From assembly GCF_964019385.1 (NCBI RefSeq), contig NC_088644.1:44910483-44974482 (forward strand): 64,000 bases of DNA, written 5' to 3'. The position numbers were made by a program, and so were the translations under genes. Positions 54,422-64,000 of the stretch are shown piece by piece. Each line of letters starts with the position of its first letter. Within the stretch, counting starts at the first letter, position 1. The DNA comes from Sycon ciliatum. Taxonomy: Eukaryota > Porifera > Calcarea > Leucosolenida > Sycettidae. The notes beneath the pieces are model-generated. The model was not told where the DNA came from. It saw only the letters and a list, made by a program, of their open reading frames with translations, and did no database searches.

Positions 54422-56335
54422 AAGCATTTCACACACAGCGTCTACAACTGTTCCCTTCAATCAGTGCAGTAGATAACAATACTCACAGATATTAGAGGTT
54501 TGTTCATCACGTGTTCAGCAGTACTCTATATACACACAGTTCTACAACTGTTCCCTGCGTTCAATGGCGTAATTGAGAATACTTACAGTGTGAAGAGGTT
54601 TGTTAGACCAGAGAACACACCATCACTCAAAGTCTGGATCTGATTATGATACAAATCTCTACAAACGACAAGCCACAAGGACAATGTTGTTGTTGCTTAG
54701 TTCCGGGTAGTGCACAAAACACCCAGTCTAGGATATAGCAGTTCTAATCTAAAAGGCCGAATCATGATCTTGTTTTCAGAAATAACCTAGACTTCTAACC
54801 CACAACATGATTAATATGCAACTGGGTTAGGTTGCGCAGTTCACATTATATCACTGTAAAATATAGTCTCCGTCATTTTTCTTCTATTGTCAAGCATGAG
54901 GTTTGTTGCAAAGCTAAGAACACACAATTTCTAAAGATACTTTGGTTGATATTGCAGAAATATAGCTGAGCGCCAAAGCATGAGTATGTTACAAAATGTG
55001 TCAGAGCTGAATATGATATCAAACGGCATACCGAAATGCAGACTTCCCCAGAGACTCATAGGTCCTTCGCGAATCATGGCGATAGAAAAGGTACAACATT
55101 CTCGGTCTTCTTTATGGTTCGTTTAGTTAATGTTTTGATATGTTGATACCCCCCCCCCCCCTTTGGTATGTTGATGAAGAAATGGAGCAGAATTTTAAGG
55201 AAGAGGGTGCCATAAGGTTTGAAGGGTCTGCAAATTTCAATGCTTCTCGAGCAGAATCTGTCATTGCTTTAGAGAACTTTCCGCAAAAGGGCAAATATCC
55301 CATAGCTTCAATCAGCAATCTCAAGGCCATATAATCTTCGTTTCGCGTTCCCTAAACCTTCAGAACATTTGAAAGTTATAAAGGGATACATGATTTTGCA
55401 TTAAGCACTGGAGGGCTGCTCTGAAAATGTAGGGAGATTTTGTTGCTCCATTTACTGTGCGCTGCCGTCTGGGTATCCCATGCACGTAACAATTTTTAAT
55501 CCAATAATTAGGGTTTCACCTCTTGACGGTACCAAGTTACTGCTCTGGACATCTGAACATCGTCTTCCATTCTGGGCTCTGACTTTCTTTCAAACTCTTG
55601 CTCGTTACGGCTCAGGTAGACGTAACCTGTCTGTGTAGGATCTGAATGCACTCGATCTTTGAAGAGGAAATAGCATTAAAATGCCCTTTCCTCTTTGAGT
55701 ATCACCTGTGATTGTCGGCTGTAGTCGGACATTCCCTTGCTATTTGGATAGGGACCAAGTGAAATGGAAATAGTGTTGTTCTCCTCTGGCCCTAACACAC
55801 ATCAACACAAGCTCTTGATTGTGTCTCAATTCTTATTATTATAACAACAAAATGACGAAGGTGCAGAAGGAGCATGGAAAACGAAGGTCAAACGGAACAA
55901 CAACAGGAAGGACACTGAGAAACCACAAAGAACAAGCAGTAATAAATGATAAAGCGGATACAAATCCATACTGACCAACCACCTAAATCTCTATCCCTTG
56001 ACAAGACATACAGAATCCCTGGATTTCTCTCAAAATCCCTGAATGTCACGACAACAAGTGAAAAAGAGCTTTCCCGGCAAAAAAAGGTTTGACGGCATAA
56101 ACTGCAGATCTGTACAATACTGTTCAACCCTGCAGTGCAGTTCGATCAGTCGTCGCCCGCACCTGCAAGTGCAGATCTTGCAGGCTAGGCTGGTCAGATC
56201 TTGAAAGTGCTATGCACAGTTTGAAGTGCGATTGCGCACTGTAATTTTTGGAAGAAAAAGAACGGGACATTCGAGGCGATTCCATGGAGTTTCCGAAACT
56301 TTCTGTATCAGACAAAGATGTGACTTTAACGTGAA
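54421..56335 (+). repeat. 1.9-kb interspersed repeat, copy 2
   Basis: It runs parallel to 30437-32360. The A+T-rich body holds a poly-C run (55149-55162) at the same place as in copy 1, and a shared CTGCAGTGCAGTTCGATCAGT word. It lacks coding capacity. Confidence 0.75.
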
Positions 56336-56507
56336 TTTGTTTGAAATCCTCGAGACCCTGGGAGTAGCGTATGAAGACTCTTTTACGGGGAAAAGAAATA
56401 CCATGGATGAAAATGCAATACAAATTTAATGCTGAATGCCCGAAGGAAGTGTATAAGAAGAGAAGAGGGAGGGGCGACCAGTTGAATGTCGTGCATGTGA
56501 TGCTGGT

Positions 56508-56846
56508 ATGGAGAGTGGTCAATGTTTGTCTCAGGATGTTATCTACTCGATGTTATGTGCACTTTGCGCCGAGGAGTACGTTGGCGAGACCGAGCGAACT
56601 GCAAGGAAGAGATTTGAGGAGCATTGCAGAGAGGCCAAAGCGCAAGCGCTGGAGACGCCATGGGGAGAACACTATGCAGAACATCACCCACAACAAGCAA
56701 TCACATCTACACCCATCACCAACGCATCAATTCTCGCCAAGCAGTCTTCCCTTGTGAATCGTCGTATACGTGAAGCAATGTTAATTCGTGATAAACGCCC
56801 AAGTGTTAACAGGGATCGTGGCTGGAGACTGCTGGACACAGTGTGA
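56508..56846 (+). CDS. GIY-YIG endonuclease domain of a Penelope-like element (partial)
   Basis: The signature VIYSMLCALC..EEYVGETERTARKRFEEH is the GIY-YIG core with its cysteine pair as in Penelope ORFs. RRIREAMLIRDKRPSVNRDRGW at the C-terminus is the usual end of these proteins. The N-terminal RT is missing, and the first Met is not a true start; reading continues upstream in frame with a C-x2-C (CRACDAG). It nicks DNA for retrotransposition in active relatives. Confidence 0.8.
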   Translation: MESGQCLSQDVIYSMLCALCAEEYVGETERTARKRFEEHCREAKAQALETPWGEHYAEHHPQQAITSTPITNASILAKQSSLVNRRIREAMLIRDKRPSVNRDRGWRLLDTV

Positions 56847-57046
56847 AATTATTGTGTTAGATGCTGGTGTTGTAAATTGTGGTAGACTGTGATGTTGGGA
56901 ATATATTATGATAATATTTGATATTTGATGTTTATGTGTGCTAGCTGGTTATATGGTTATATAGTGCTTAGCAAATAGTTGTCGTCATCTTTGTCTTCAC
57001 ACCCATGGACCCAACTACATTGATGCTTTGCATTCTATTCTCCATG

Positions 57047-57260
57047 TCACTAACACATATTCACACTTACAGACACAGCTCTCCACTTGGCTCCTTCACT
57101 TTCTACCAACACACTTCACCATTGCTGCTGGTAACCACACTTCTCGTGCTTTCCCTTCACATCGCACTAACACATATTCACACTTACAGACACAGCTCTC
57201 CACTGGTCTCTTTCGCTCCTTCCCTTTCTACCAACACACTTCACCATTGCTGCTACCCTT
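57047..57260 (+). repeat. Tandem duplication, about 120-bp unit
   Basis: Two units each contain ACACATATTCACACTTACAG and CTACCAACACACTTCACC. They lie in the 3' part of the Penelope-like element. Confidence 0.8.
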
Positions 57261-57351
57261 CACACATACAAAGATTTCCAGCACTACCGCACCACACAGC
57301 ATATATACTCGTTTCAGTTTTTGTTAGCTTTAGTTGAATGGTTTTCTTTTT

Positions 57352-57386
57352 CACCCTGAAGATGGGCCATGCCCAAAAATTTGGTG
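57352..57386 (+). ncRNA. Decayed hammerhead-like motif of the Penelope-like element
   Basis: CACC / CTGAAGA / TGGGC-CAT-GCCCA / AAAA / TTT / GGTG reproduces stem I, core 1, stem II, core 2 position and stem I closure. Core 2 is AAAA in place of GAAA and there is no stem III loop, so it is likely inactive. Confidence 0.4.
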
Positions 57387-57599
57387 CATTCAATTTATAT
57401 ATAATATTATTTGTTTTTTTGGAAGTGAAGTGAACATATGCAGCGAAGAGACCATAGGTGGAGAGTTTGAAGTGAGGTACCCTATAAAATTTAATGCTAA
57501 CTCAGAAAACGAGAAAAAGAGAAAAAATGTAACCCAAAAGTTGTTCGTAAGTATCTGCGATCTGCTGAATGGCATTGGGCCTCTACGCACCTGTTATTT

Positions 57600-57801
<202 letters not shown>

Positions 57802-57804
57802 TAC

Positions 57805-59665
57805 CAGAAGAGCAGGGTCACCGTTTTCAGAGACATTTCTCTGGAGTGCTGAACATCCATAGCACATGGTCACCTAGTGCGCTGGACTACATCCCACAAC
57901 TGCCGGTAGACCAAGATCTCGCTAGTCCCCCGACACTGGAGGAAGTTTGTCGTGCTATTGGCAAGCTCCAGAGCGGGAAATCGGCTGGAGCCTCTGGTAT
58001 GCTCCCGGAAATGTTGAAATTTGGTGGCGAGCAGCTGTTCCTCAGCCTTCATGGGCTATTTGGCGATGTGTGGCGTGAGGGTCGTGTCCCCCAGGAGTGG
58101 GTAGATGCCATGCCGGTGCCAATACCCAAAAAGGGTGACCTCTCCAGGTGCGATAACTGGCGTGGGATATCTTTGCTGGATGTCATAGGCAAGGCACTAG
58201 CAGGAGTCATTCAGCTATGCCTCCAGTCTCTCGCCAAAGAATTCCTCCCGGAATCGCAGTGTAGCTTTCGCCGTGGCAGATCATGCGACATGATATTTAC
58301 CATCCGCCAACTCTTGGAGAAGACAGTAGAACATCAAACCAAGGGTGTCTTTGTCTTCATCGATTTGCGCAAAGCTTACGACTCGGTTCCTCCTGAGTGT
58401 CTCTGGCAGTTATTGGCTAGAGCTGGCGTCCCTTCACCCATGCTGGCGGTGATCAAGTCGTTTCACACCTCAATGGCTGCTGTATTACGCATGAGTGGTA
58501 CAACTGTAGATCCCTTTAGCGTTCATAATGGTCTACGCCAGGGTTGCTCAATGGCGCCCGTGCTGTTTAACATTTTCATGTGGGCCGTGGTATGCAGGTG
58601 GCAGCAGCGCGTTAGTGGTGTACCTGGTATTGGTTTCAGTTTCTCGCACAATTCTGACACTGGTAACCTCTACAGGAAGTCTCACCGCACCGACCCTGTC
58701 ACTACCGCTACGGAGGCTCAGTTCGCTGACGACTCGGCATTGGTCTCTACATCAAGAGCTGGTGCGAGGATGCATTGGCAACCTTTGACAACACGGCGTC
58801 CGAAATTGGCCTCGCGGTTAGTGCAACAAAGACAAAGTTTTTGGTTACTGGTGTTGATGTGTCTGCTGCTGACCGCGTACCCCTCAGTCTAGCTGGTGTC
58901 AACATTGTCTGTGTCACCGAATTCAGGTATCTGGGTTCGGTGATTCACAGCGGCGGCCGTTCATCCTGCGATGTTGACTCCCGCATTTTTTTGCCACGCT
59001 TCCGTCTCGTCGCCCAGCTCATGGCCCTCGTAGGCGCTGGAAGGATTGTATTGTGTCTGACCTTCGTTCTCGCAGCCTCCAGGGGGAATGGCGAGCTGAA
59101 TGCGAATTGCGTTCCACCTGGCGCTCAGCGTACTCCGCACCGGTAGATGCCCAGCGTCCCCCCCCCCCACCCAACTCCCGTCACCTGCTACACTTGCGAT
59201 CGACAGTTTGCACGCCCCAGTGATTGCGCAGGCCACAAGTGTAAAGTTGAGCGTGCAAAGCCGGTTGCGGAGCAGAAAGGTGCATGCCAGTGTGGAAAGT
59301 GTGGCCGTTGGCTGAAGTCCCGTGAAGGTCTGGCAAGGCACAAGTGTACTTACCCCCAGTCAGCAGTCGGTGCGCCACTGCCGCTGCCTGCTTCTCCGCT
59401 GTGCTGCGTCACTCATTGCCAGGCTTGTGACCGCTGCTTTGCGTCTACACGTGGCCGCGCCCGTCATCGCTGCTCACGGACTTGTAGTCGTCCGACCGTT
59501 CAGGACCATCAGGGTTTCACATGTGTTTGCGCCTGCTCCCGCCGATTTCGCTTATCGCATCACCTGGATCGTCACAGGGCTGTGTGCTCCTCCTCTCTCT
59601 CTCTCAGCTGCCCCTCCGGGGCCCACGTAACCTTCATGGCAGTGGCTCAACAGGACAGGACGGGT
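57805..59665 (+). mobile_element. LINE-Y with RT and zinc-finger array, 5'-truncated, broken
   Basis: Directly after (TG)n the frame encodes an RT: SPPTLEEVCRAIGKLQSGKS, SQCSFRRGRSCDMIFTIRQL, motif A as VFIDLRKAYDSVPPE, NGLRQGCSMAPVLFNIFM, then AQFADDSALV near 58720. The frame shifts near 58770 and again near 58960. Four CCHC-type fingers follow (59185-59580). The 3' end GGACAGGACGGG runs into (TG)n. The RT style is that of APE LINEs with long C-termini (I/RTE-like). Confidence 0.85.
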
Positions 59666-59725
59666 GTGTGCACGTGTGTGTTTGTGCATGCATTTGAATA
59701 CATGTGTGTGTGTGTGCTTGTATAG
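59147..59725 (+). CDS. C-terminal CCHC finger array of LINE-Y ORF2
   Basis: Finger-like units in order are CYTCDRQFARPSDCAGHKC, CGKCGRWLKSREGLARHKC, CQACDRCFASTRGRARHRC and a final CACSRRFRLSHHLDRHRAVC. The sister copy is at 22373-22800. The true protein starts upstream in the RT; the Met at 59147 is not a start. The last part (after about 59650) is translated (TG)n. It probably binds nucleic acid. Confidence 0.7.
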   Translation: MPSVPPPHPTPVTCYTCDRQFARPSDCAGHKCKVERAKPVAEQKGACQCGKCGRWLKSREGLARHKCTYPQSAVGAPLPLPASPLCCVTHCQACDRCFASTRGRARHRCSRTCSRPTVQDHQGFTCVCACSRRFRLSHHLDRHRAVCSSSLSLSCPSGAHVTFMAVAQQDRTGVCTCVFVHAFEYMCVCVLV

Positions 59726-59754
59726 TGCTTGTATTTGCATGTGTGTGTGTGTAA

Positions 59755-59985
59755 AAAAGAGTAAATTATCGTGTCCGTTCCCGAAGGGAACTCACGACGG
59801 CCGCTAACATCCGGTAAATCCTAGCGGCAGAGGCAGAGCCTAACGGTGGGGTGAGTGGATAAGTCTCACAACCACAGGCACAAGTGCCGAGAAAGACCCC
59901 ATTAGCTGCATCCATGTACCCCTTGTGCCTGGCCACAAATTCCTAGTTGACTGTGGGTAGCAGCACGGTGGGGAAAAACGCTTCC
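59755..59985. other. No gene; short hairpin
   Basis: A small hairpin GTTCCCGAAGGGAAC lies at about 59787-59801. The rest is unassigned flank of the duplicated block starting at 59985. Confidence 0.35.
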
Positions 59986-59989
59986 AGGC

Positions 59990-60056
59990 AGGACGTAAAC
60001 CAGGTCCCTCTCGTATTTCAATCATGGTATTTGACCAACCCACTGTGCCTGCCTGT
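59990..60056 (-). repeat. tRNA-like sequence beside a (TG)n tract, second copy
   Basis: It is nearly identical to 21000-21073, with the same GCACAGTGGGTTGG and an altered B box. It starts the duplicated block that also carries LINE-X. Confidence 0.5.
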
Positions 60057-60099
60057 GTGTGTGTGTGTATATATAATGCTTGCGTGTGTGTGTGTGTGT

Positions 60100-60900
60100 C
60101 ATTGCATCCGCGTGATTCTTGGTGTGTCACGGGACCAGCAGTGGCAGGAGCGCATTTCTTCTATGGAACTAGCCCGTCGTTTCGGTATGCCGTCGTCAAT
60201 GGCGGGGGTCGCAAGCTGTCACCATTCACGCTGGCTTGGCCACCTTGGGCGAATGGAGGATTCTAGTCTCCCTAAGCGTGTTCTGTTTGCTGAGGGACTC
60301 AACACAAGGCGCAGACACGGTCCAAAGAAACCTTGGAGGGACATCGCCACTGCTGATCTGAGTGGTCGGTGTGTGACAGGTGACTGGTGCGACTTGGCGC
60401 AGGACAGAGGAGACTGGCGCGTCATGTGCAATCGTCCCCGGCGTGTGTGCCAAAGCCTAGAGTGTTCATTTGCGGCTGTGGCAGGGACTTCCGTTGGCCC
60501 AACGATCTAACACGCCACAGGAAATATTGCAACTCCTAATGCTATCATTACACGGAGCAATGGGCAACCAACGGTCCAAAGAAGGGGGGGGGTGTATAAA
60601 TGTACACTAGTAGCAAGTATTACCTTCACTGGGGGCAGGGGTAACTGCAGTTGTATCTCTCGACGGATACACTGATGCCGTCAATGCTTTTTCTGCACCT
60701 TGTCCTCACCCACTTACTGAGGTGTGGTGAGCCCATAACTGGGATCATTTTCAAGTCCACCCAGAGTTTTGGGGATTTCAATAGCCAATTGAGTCATCTT
60801 TCCAAGATTCCTTTTGAGTCTCTCCCCCCCCCCCCTCCCGGGGAGACCCACGTGACCAGGTTTGGCAGCAAACAACAAGTACAAAAAATCATCGTCAATA
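60100..60900 (+). mobile_element. LINE-X 3' end, second copy
   Basis: It matches 21147-21960: SRWLGHLGRMEDSSLPKRVL, then HGPKKPWRDIATADL. In a second frame the terminal finger CGCGRDFRWPNDLTRHRKYC and a stop at about 60535 are intact. The 3' UTR with the poly-C stretch (60822-60836) ends in (TG)n. Confidence 0.75.
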
Positions 60901-60904
60901 ATTC

Positions 60905-61004
60905 TTGTGTGTATGTGTGTGTGTGTGTGTGTGCCTGTCTGTGTGTGTGTGTGCGTGCATGTGTGTGTGCCTGTGTGTGTGTGTGCGTGCGTGTGTGTAT
61001 GCAT
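60905..61004. repeat. (TG)n-rich tract
   Basis: Imperfect GT repeats with GCGTGC interruptions run directly into the RLE-type LINE. Read in frame they give the Cys/Val-rich start of the long ORF, which is not a natural N-terminus. Confidence 0.9.
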
Positions 61005-63268
61005 TTATTGGTGGTGATCCACCTGCTCCACCTCATCCGATCTATTTCAGCAGCCTTGGACGTCAGTCGATTAAGAGTGCAGTGCTCGGTACGCAGGGTG
61101 CTGCGGGGCCGAGTGGTGTTGACGCCGAGAACTGGAGGCATTTTTGCGCTAGTTTCTCTGACGCCTCCCAGGGCCTTTGCGATGCACTAGCATCGTGTGC
61201 AAGGCGTTTAGCCTCCACGTACGTGCACCCAGCATCTTTGTCGGCTTTCACTGCGTGCAGATTGATAGCGTTGGACAAGCAACCCGGTGTCCGGCCGATT
61301 GGAATAGGTGAGGTCGCTCGACGCATTATAAGCAAGGCCATCCTCTCCGTCGTAGGCCAAGCCGTTCAGGAGGCGGTTGGGTGTATACAGCTATGCGCTG
61401 GCCAGGATTGCGGTATAGAGGCGGGAATACATGCGATGCAGCAGGCCTTTGAGCTGGATGACACCGAAGGAATTCTGATGGCGGATGCAAGTAATGCGTT
61501 CAACAGACTAAATCGACAGACTTGCTTAAGAAATGTTCGGCACTTGTGTCCATCACTTGCTACCGTTCTTATTAATACCTACCGTGATCCAGCTCATCTC
61601 TACGTGGACGGTGAAAGTATCCTGTCGCAAGAAGGGACAACACAGGGTGATCCCCTTGCAATGTACATGTACGCGTTGGGAATAATGCCTTTGATACGTT
61701 TGGCGGATGAGGCGGGTGCGGTGCAGTCATGGTTCGCGGACGATTCATCCGCTGCTGCTCGTCTTCGCAGACTCCGTCTATGGTGGGACATAATGGACAA
61801 GAGAGGACCGGCATATGGATATTACGTAAACCCAAAGAAATCGGTCCTTGTCGTCAAGGAAAGGTGTTACCAGGAGGCGACTGAATTGTTTCGAGACACT
61901 GGTGTAATGATAACGGACGAGGGATCACGATATCTTGGCGCAGCAATCGGAAGGGACAGCTTTCTTCAAAGCTATATCAAAACAAAGGTGGACGAATGGA
62001 TGGGGGAACTGAAGAAGCTAGCAGTATTTGCACAAACCCAGCCGCAGGCTGCGTATTCTGCGTATGTAACGGGCCTCAGGGGTAGATGGGCGTTCCTCTG
62101 TCGTACCATGAAGGTACCCGAACCCATGTTCCAACCGCTGGAGGACATTGTGAAGTCTGAACTGATTCCCGCCTTAACTTGCCGTGCACCCCCAGGCGAC
62201 ACCCTCCGACGGCTTATGGCTTTGCCGTGTCGTCTGGGTGGGCTCGGTTTGATTAACCCTGTGTCCCTATGCCAACAATACGACTCGTCGGTTCGGATGA
62301 CCAACCCTTTGTCTCGGAGAATCTTGTCAGGGGATGGCTCCATCGGTGACTCGGTAGTGTTAATCAGATCGGCCAAGAGAGACGCCAAGGCATCTTCTCG
62401 ACGTCATCAGAAACTGGAATTCGACGCGATATCGGGCAGTGCGTCGGAGTCGCTACGACATGTCATAGAAGTCGCGAAGGAGAAAGGGTCGTCGAGCTGG
62501 CTGACGTGCCGTCCACTTAAGAAATATCATTTTAATTTAACAAAGGGAGAGTTTTGGGACGGACTCTGCCTCCGTTACGGATGGACACCGGCCAGGGTAC
62601 CGTCACACTGCTCTTGCGGCCAAGAGGCAACTGTCGCGCATTCCCTGTCGTGCCCCTATGGAGGGTTTCCCTCCATTAGACACAATGGTATTCGGGACGT
62701 CACGGCCCGGCTGCTGGACGAGGTGTGCACCAGTGTGTCCATCGAGCCCTTGCTGCAACCGCTGACGGGGGAGCGTCTTCGCTACCGGACCGCAAATGTG
62801 GAAGACCGTGCCCGGTTGGATGTCGCTGCCAATGGTTTGTGGGGCAGTCGTTTTGAGCGTACACTTATTGATATACGGGTTTTTAATCCTCACTCACGCT
62901 CAAATCGATCTGCACCACATACTATTGTGTATCAGCGACATGAAAAAGAAAAGAGAAGGCACTATGAGGAGCGGGTGAGGCAGGTTGAGCAAGCCTCCTT
63001 TGTTCCGGCGGTCATGTCAGCCAGTGGCGGAATGGGTCCGGCATCAACAGCACTGTACAAACGAATTGCTCATCTGTTGGCGGAGAAGAGGGGTGAGCAC
63101 TACTCTCATGTTATGGCATTTGTTAGATGCAGGATTTCCTTCAGCCTTCTGAAATCCTGTATCGTGTGCATTCGCGGTTGTAGGCGTTTAAATTTTGGTT
63201 TGAAATTTGCACCCTCCTGCGGAGCCCACGCTGCTTTGGCAGTGGCGGAGGCTCGCTTGCCGACGTAA
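61004..63268 (+). CDS. RT, CCHC knuckle and restriction-like endonuclease of an R2-like LINE (partial)
   Basis: About 750 codons are open. RT motifs: KQPGVRPIGIGEVARRIISK, motif A as MADASNAFNRLNR, EGTTQGDPLAMYMYALGI, catalytic SWFADDSSAA, then GYYVNPKKSVLVV and SRYLGAAIG. Then CSCGQEATVAHSLSCPYGG (a C-x-C, H, C knuckle), RHNGIRDVTARLL, and a PD-(D/E)XK-like pair EDRARLDVAANG..LIDIRVFNPH. This order is that of R2-like LINEs cutting their target with a restriction-like nuclease. The natural N-terminus is lost; upstream codons are (TG)n. The frame is intact, unlike nearly every other LINE here. Confidence 0.85.
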   Translation, partial: FIGGDPPAPPHPIYFSSLGRQSIKSAVLGTQGAAGPSGVDAENWRHFCASFSDASQGLCDALASCARRLASTYVHPASLSAFTACRLIALDKQPGVRPIGIGEVARRIISKAILSVVGQAVQEAVGCIQLCAGQDCGIEAGIHAMQQAFELDDTEGILMADASNAFNRLNRQTCLRNVRHLCPSLATVLINTYRDPAHLYVDGESILSQEGTTQGDPLAMYMYALGIMPLIRLADEAGAVQSWFADDSSAAARLRRLRLWWDIMDKRGPAYGYYVNPKKSVLVVKERCYQEATELFRDTGVMITDEGSRYLGAAIGRDSFLQSYIKTKVDEWMGELKKLAVFAQTQPQAAYSAYVTGLRGRWAFLCRTMKVPEPMFQPLEDIVKSELIPALTCRAPPGDTLRRLMALPCRLGGLGLINPVSLCQQYDSSVRMTNPLSRRILSGDGSIGDSVVLIRSAKRDAKASSRRHQKLEFDAISGSASESLRHVIEVAKEKGSSSWLTCRPLKKYHFNLTKGEFWDGLCLRYGWTPARVPSHCSCGQEATVAHSLSCPYGGFPSIRHNGIRDVTARLLDEVCTSVSIEPLLQPLTGERLRYRTANVEDRARLDVAANGLWGSRFERTLIDIRVFNPHSRSNRSAPHTIVYQRHEKEKRRHYEERVRQVEQASFVPAVMSASGGMGPASTALYKRIAHLLAEKRGEHYSHVMAFVRCRISFSLLKSCIVCIRGCRRLNFGLKFAPSCGAHAALAVAEARLPT

Positions 63269-63330
63269 CCGTCGGAGATCATCATGAACAATGGACTGAC
63301 TAATTATTCACTTGTCCTGTCTTTATAAAT
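61004..63330 (+). mobile_element. RLE-type LINE (R2/NeSL-like), 5'-truncated at (TG)n
   Basis: Almost 2.3 kb of open coding sequence and a short 3' UTR are present. The 5' end lies exactly at a (TG)n tract, as for LINE-X, Y and Z. No poly(A) tail is evident; the 3' UTR begins with a small hairpin (CCGACGTAACCGTCGG, 63258-63273). Confidence 0.8.
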
Positions 63331-63412
63331 AACATGTTATTGCATAATATGTTCTTGGTTTAGTTTTTGGCCTTTTTCGTGCTTTGGAGTTGATAACATT
63401 TTCCTCTCACAC

Positions 63413-63475
63413 AGAGCTGGATCGGCGTTGCACACTCTGGGGGGTTATGTACTCTGGGGGGTTATGTACTCTTGA
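63413..63475 (+). mobile_element. Right end of the 5-bp-TSD MITE
   Basis: The sequence GGCGTTGCACACTCTGGGG and the terminal TTATGTACTCTTGA match the right end at 54198-54231, with one 17-bp internal repetition (CTCTGGGGGGTTATGTA). Confidence 0.65.
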
Positions 63476-63544
63476 TAATATCCCCCATTATTATATTGCA
63501 TACATGTACAACATAACATGACTGTATTTTTTTTTTTTTTTTGA

Positions 63545-63790
63545 TTTGGATGGCTCCTGCCGGGCGTTTGCAGTCAATGTATTGCGCGCCTGAACCTCAA
63601 CTTTTTCCTCTCATTCAACACATTCCGTGACCGCGCTGCCGTCCTTGTTTCCCATTTGGTCTGTGGTAGGCATTTCCCAAATCTGCAGGCCGAGAAATTT
63701 GCCGAAAACTGTGGTTTTGAAGAAATCACCGATCTTTTGGCCAAATATGCATTTTTCGCACTGAATTCGCCGAAAATCGAAGTTTGTTAC
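63545..63790 (+). repeat. Interspersed repeat, copy 2
   Basis: It matches 23320-23700, including CATTCCGTGACCG, CATTTCCCAAATC and two GCCGAAAA words. A T run precedes it at 63527-63541. The family is unknown. Confidence 0.6.
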
Positions 63791-64000
63791 TAGCCAACAT
63801 GGTATTCCGCTATTCAATACACTGGACAGGTTAAAGATAGCAATACGATTCGTACTAGGAATATATACAACAGGATTGACTATGTGGTTGTTCCACCACA
63901 TTGATAGCCTATCATTAACAAGGCCCGATCGTATTCTGGTACAAAAGTGTTCAGTTATTGCACCATGTATGTCGCATTATTTTCGATTCACTTCTCAGTG
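63791..64000. other. No feature recognised at window end
   Basis: Short AT-rich sequence without a supported signal. Confidence 0.4.

Larger units (their letters stand above)
56440..57430 (+). mobile_element. Penelope-like element, 3' part
   Basis: A GIY-YIG endonuclease frame (56508-56846) is followed by about 500 bp with a tandem repeat (57047-57260) and a decayed hammerhead-like motif (57352-57386). Coding end followed by a hammerhead-bearing terminal repeat is the known Penelope layout. The RT half is absent. Confidence 0.7.

Noticed and set aside
59787-59801. Small hairpin considered as a ribozyme
   Set aside because: It lacks hammerhead core boxes, and I could not fit another ribozyme class.
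60905-61004. Cys/Val repeat as the N-terminus of the R2-like ORF
   Set aside because: It is translated (TG)n at the truncation point; the same artefact occurs at 57600-57800.

Overview
The window looks like a gene-poor, transposon-saturated stretch of an animal nuclear genome, probably an early-branching or marine invertebrate; a sponge is a guess. I see no bacterial or organellar gene organisation. The case rests on many 5'-truncated LINEs of several clades, chromodomain-type Gypsy LTR elements, tRNA-like SINE heads, Penelope-like GIY-YIG sequence, a hAT MITE, piggyBac-like termini, long (TG)n, (CT)n and (GA)n tracts, and one candidate host exon with canonical splice sites and 1-1 phase (5607-5876, minus). 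I recognise no complete host gene.

Layout. 1-1775: LINE running in from outside the window. 1860-4080: two copies, in opposite orientation, of an unusual unit made of a long palindrome, a tRNA-like sequence and a second repeat-rich end, around a minus-strand LINE fragment. 4100-10480: LINE relics, two hammerhead-like motifs, the candidate host exon, a GA tract and another LINE. 10480-13860: mostly unexplained DNA with a tandem duplication and one piggyBac-like end. 13865-17049: broken Gypsy element, minus strand. 18.2-23.3 kb: LINE relics, ending in three head-to-tail LINE 3' ends, each starting right after a (TG)n tract. 24.3-27.8 kb: a decayed RAG1-like transposase with N-terminal zinc region, RING and TRAF-like fingers and recognisable D, D and E motifs. 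28.8-34.3 kb: hAT MITE, a 1.9-kb repeat, piggyBac-like end and RLE-type LINE pieces.

35-52 kb is a nested retroelement cluster. An LTR/gag fossil carries a foldback element, followed by an array of hammerhead-ribozyme repeats (36785-37906). A complete-looking 4.6-kb LINE with two ORFs joined by a TAATG overlap sits inside an LTR with target duplication ACAGT, and a young Gypsy element with identical LTRs sits inside that LINE with target duplication CATAG. Pieces of two or three more LTR elements follow in opposing orientations. 52-57.5 kb: SINE, LINE tails, an LTR-like sequence split by a MITE with 5-bp target duplication, the second copy of the 1.9-kb repeat and a Penelope-like GIY-YIG end. 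57.6-63.3 kb: a second chain of LINE fragments separated by (TG)n tracts, ending with an open 750-codon RT plus CCHC plus restriction-like endonuclease frame.

The strongest observations are the hammerhead array and its relatives, the RAG1-like element, the (TG)n-linked LINE chains, and the palindrome-flanked tRNA-like units. All identifications come from reading motifs by eye; no database search was run.
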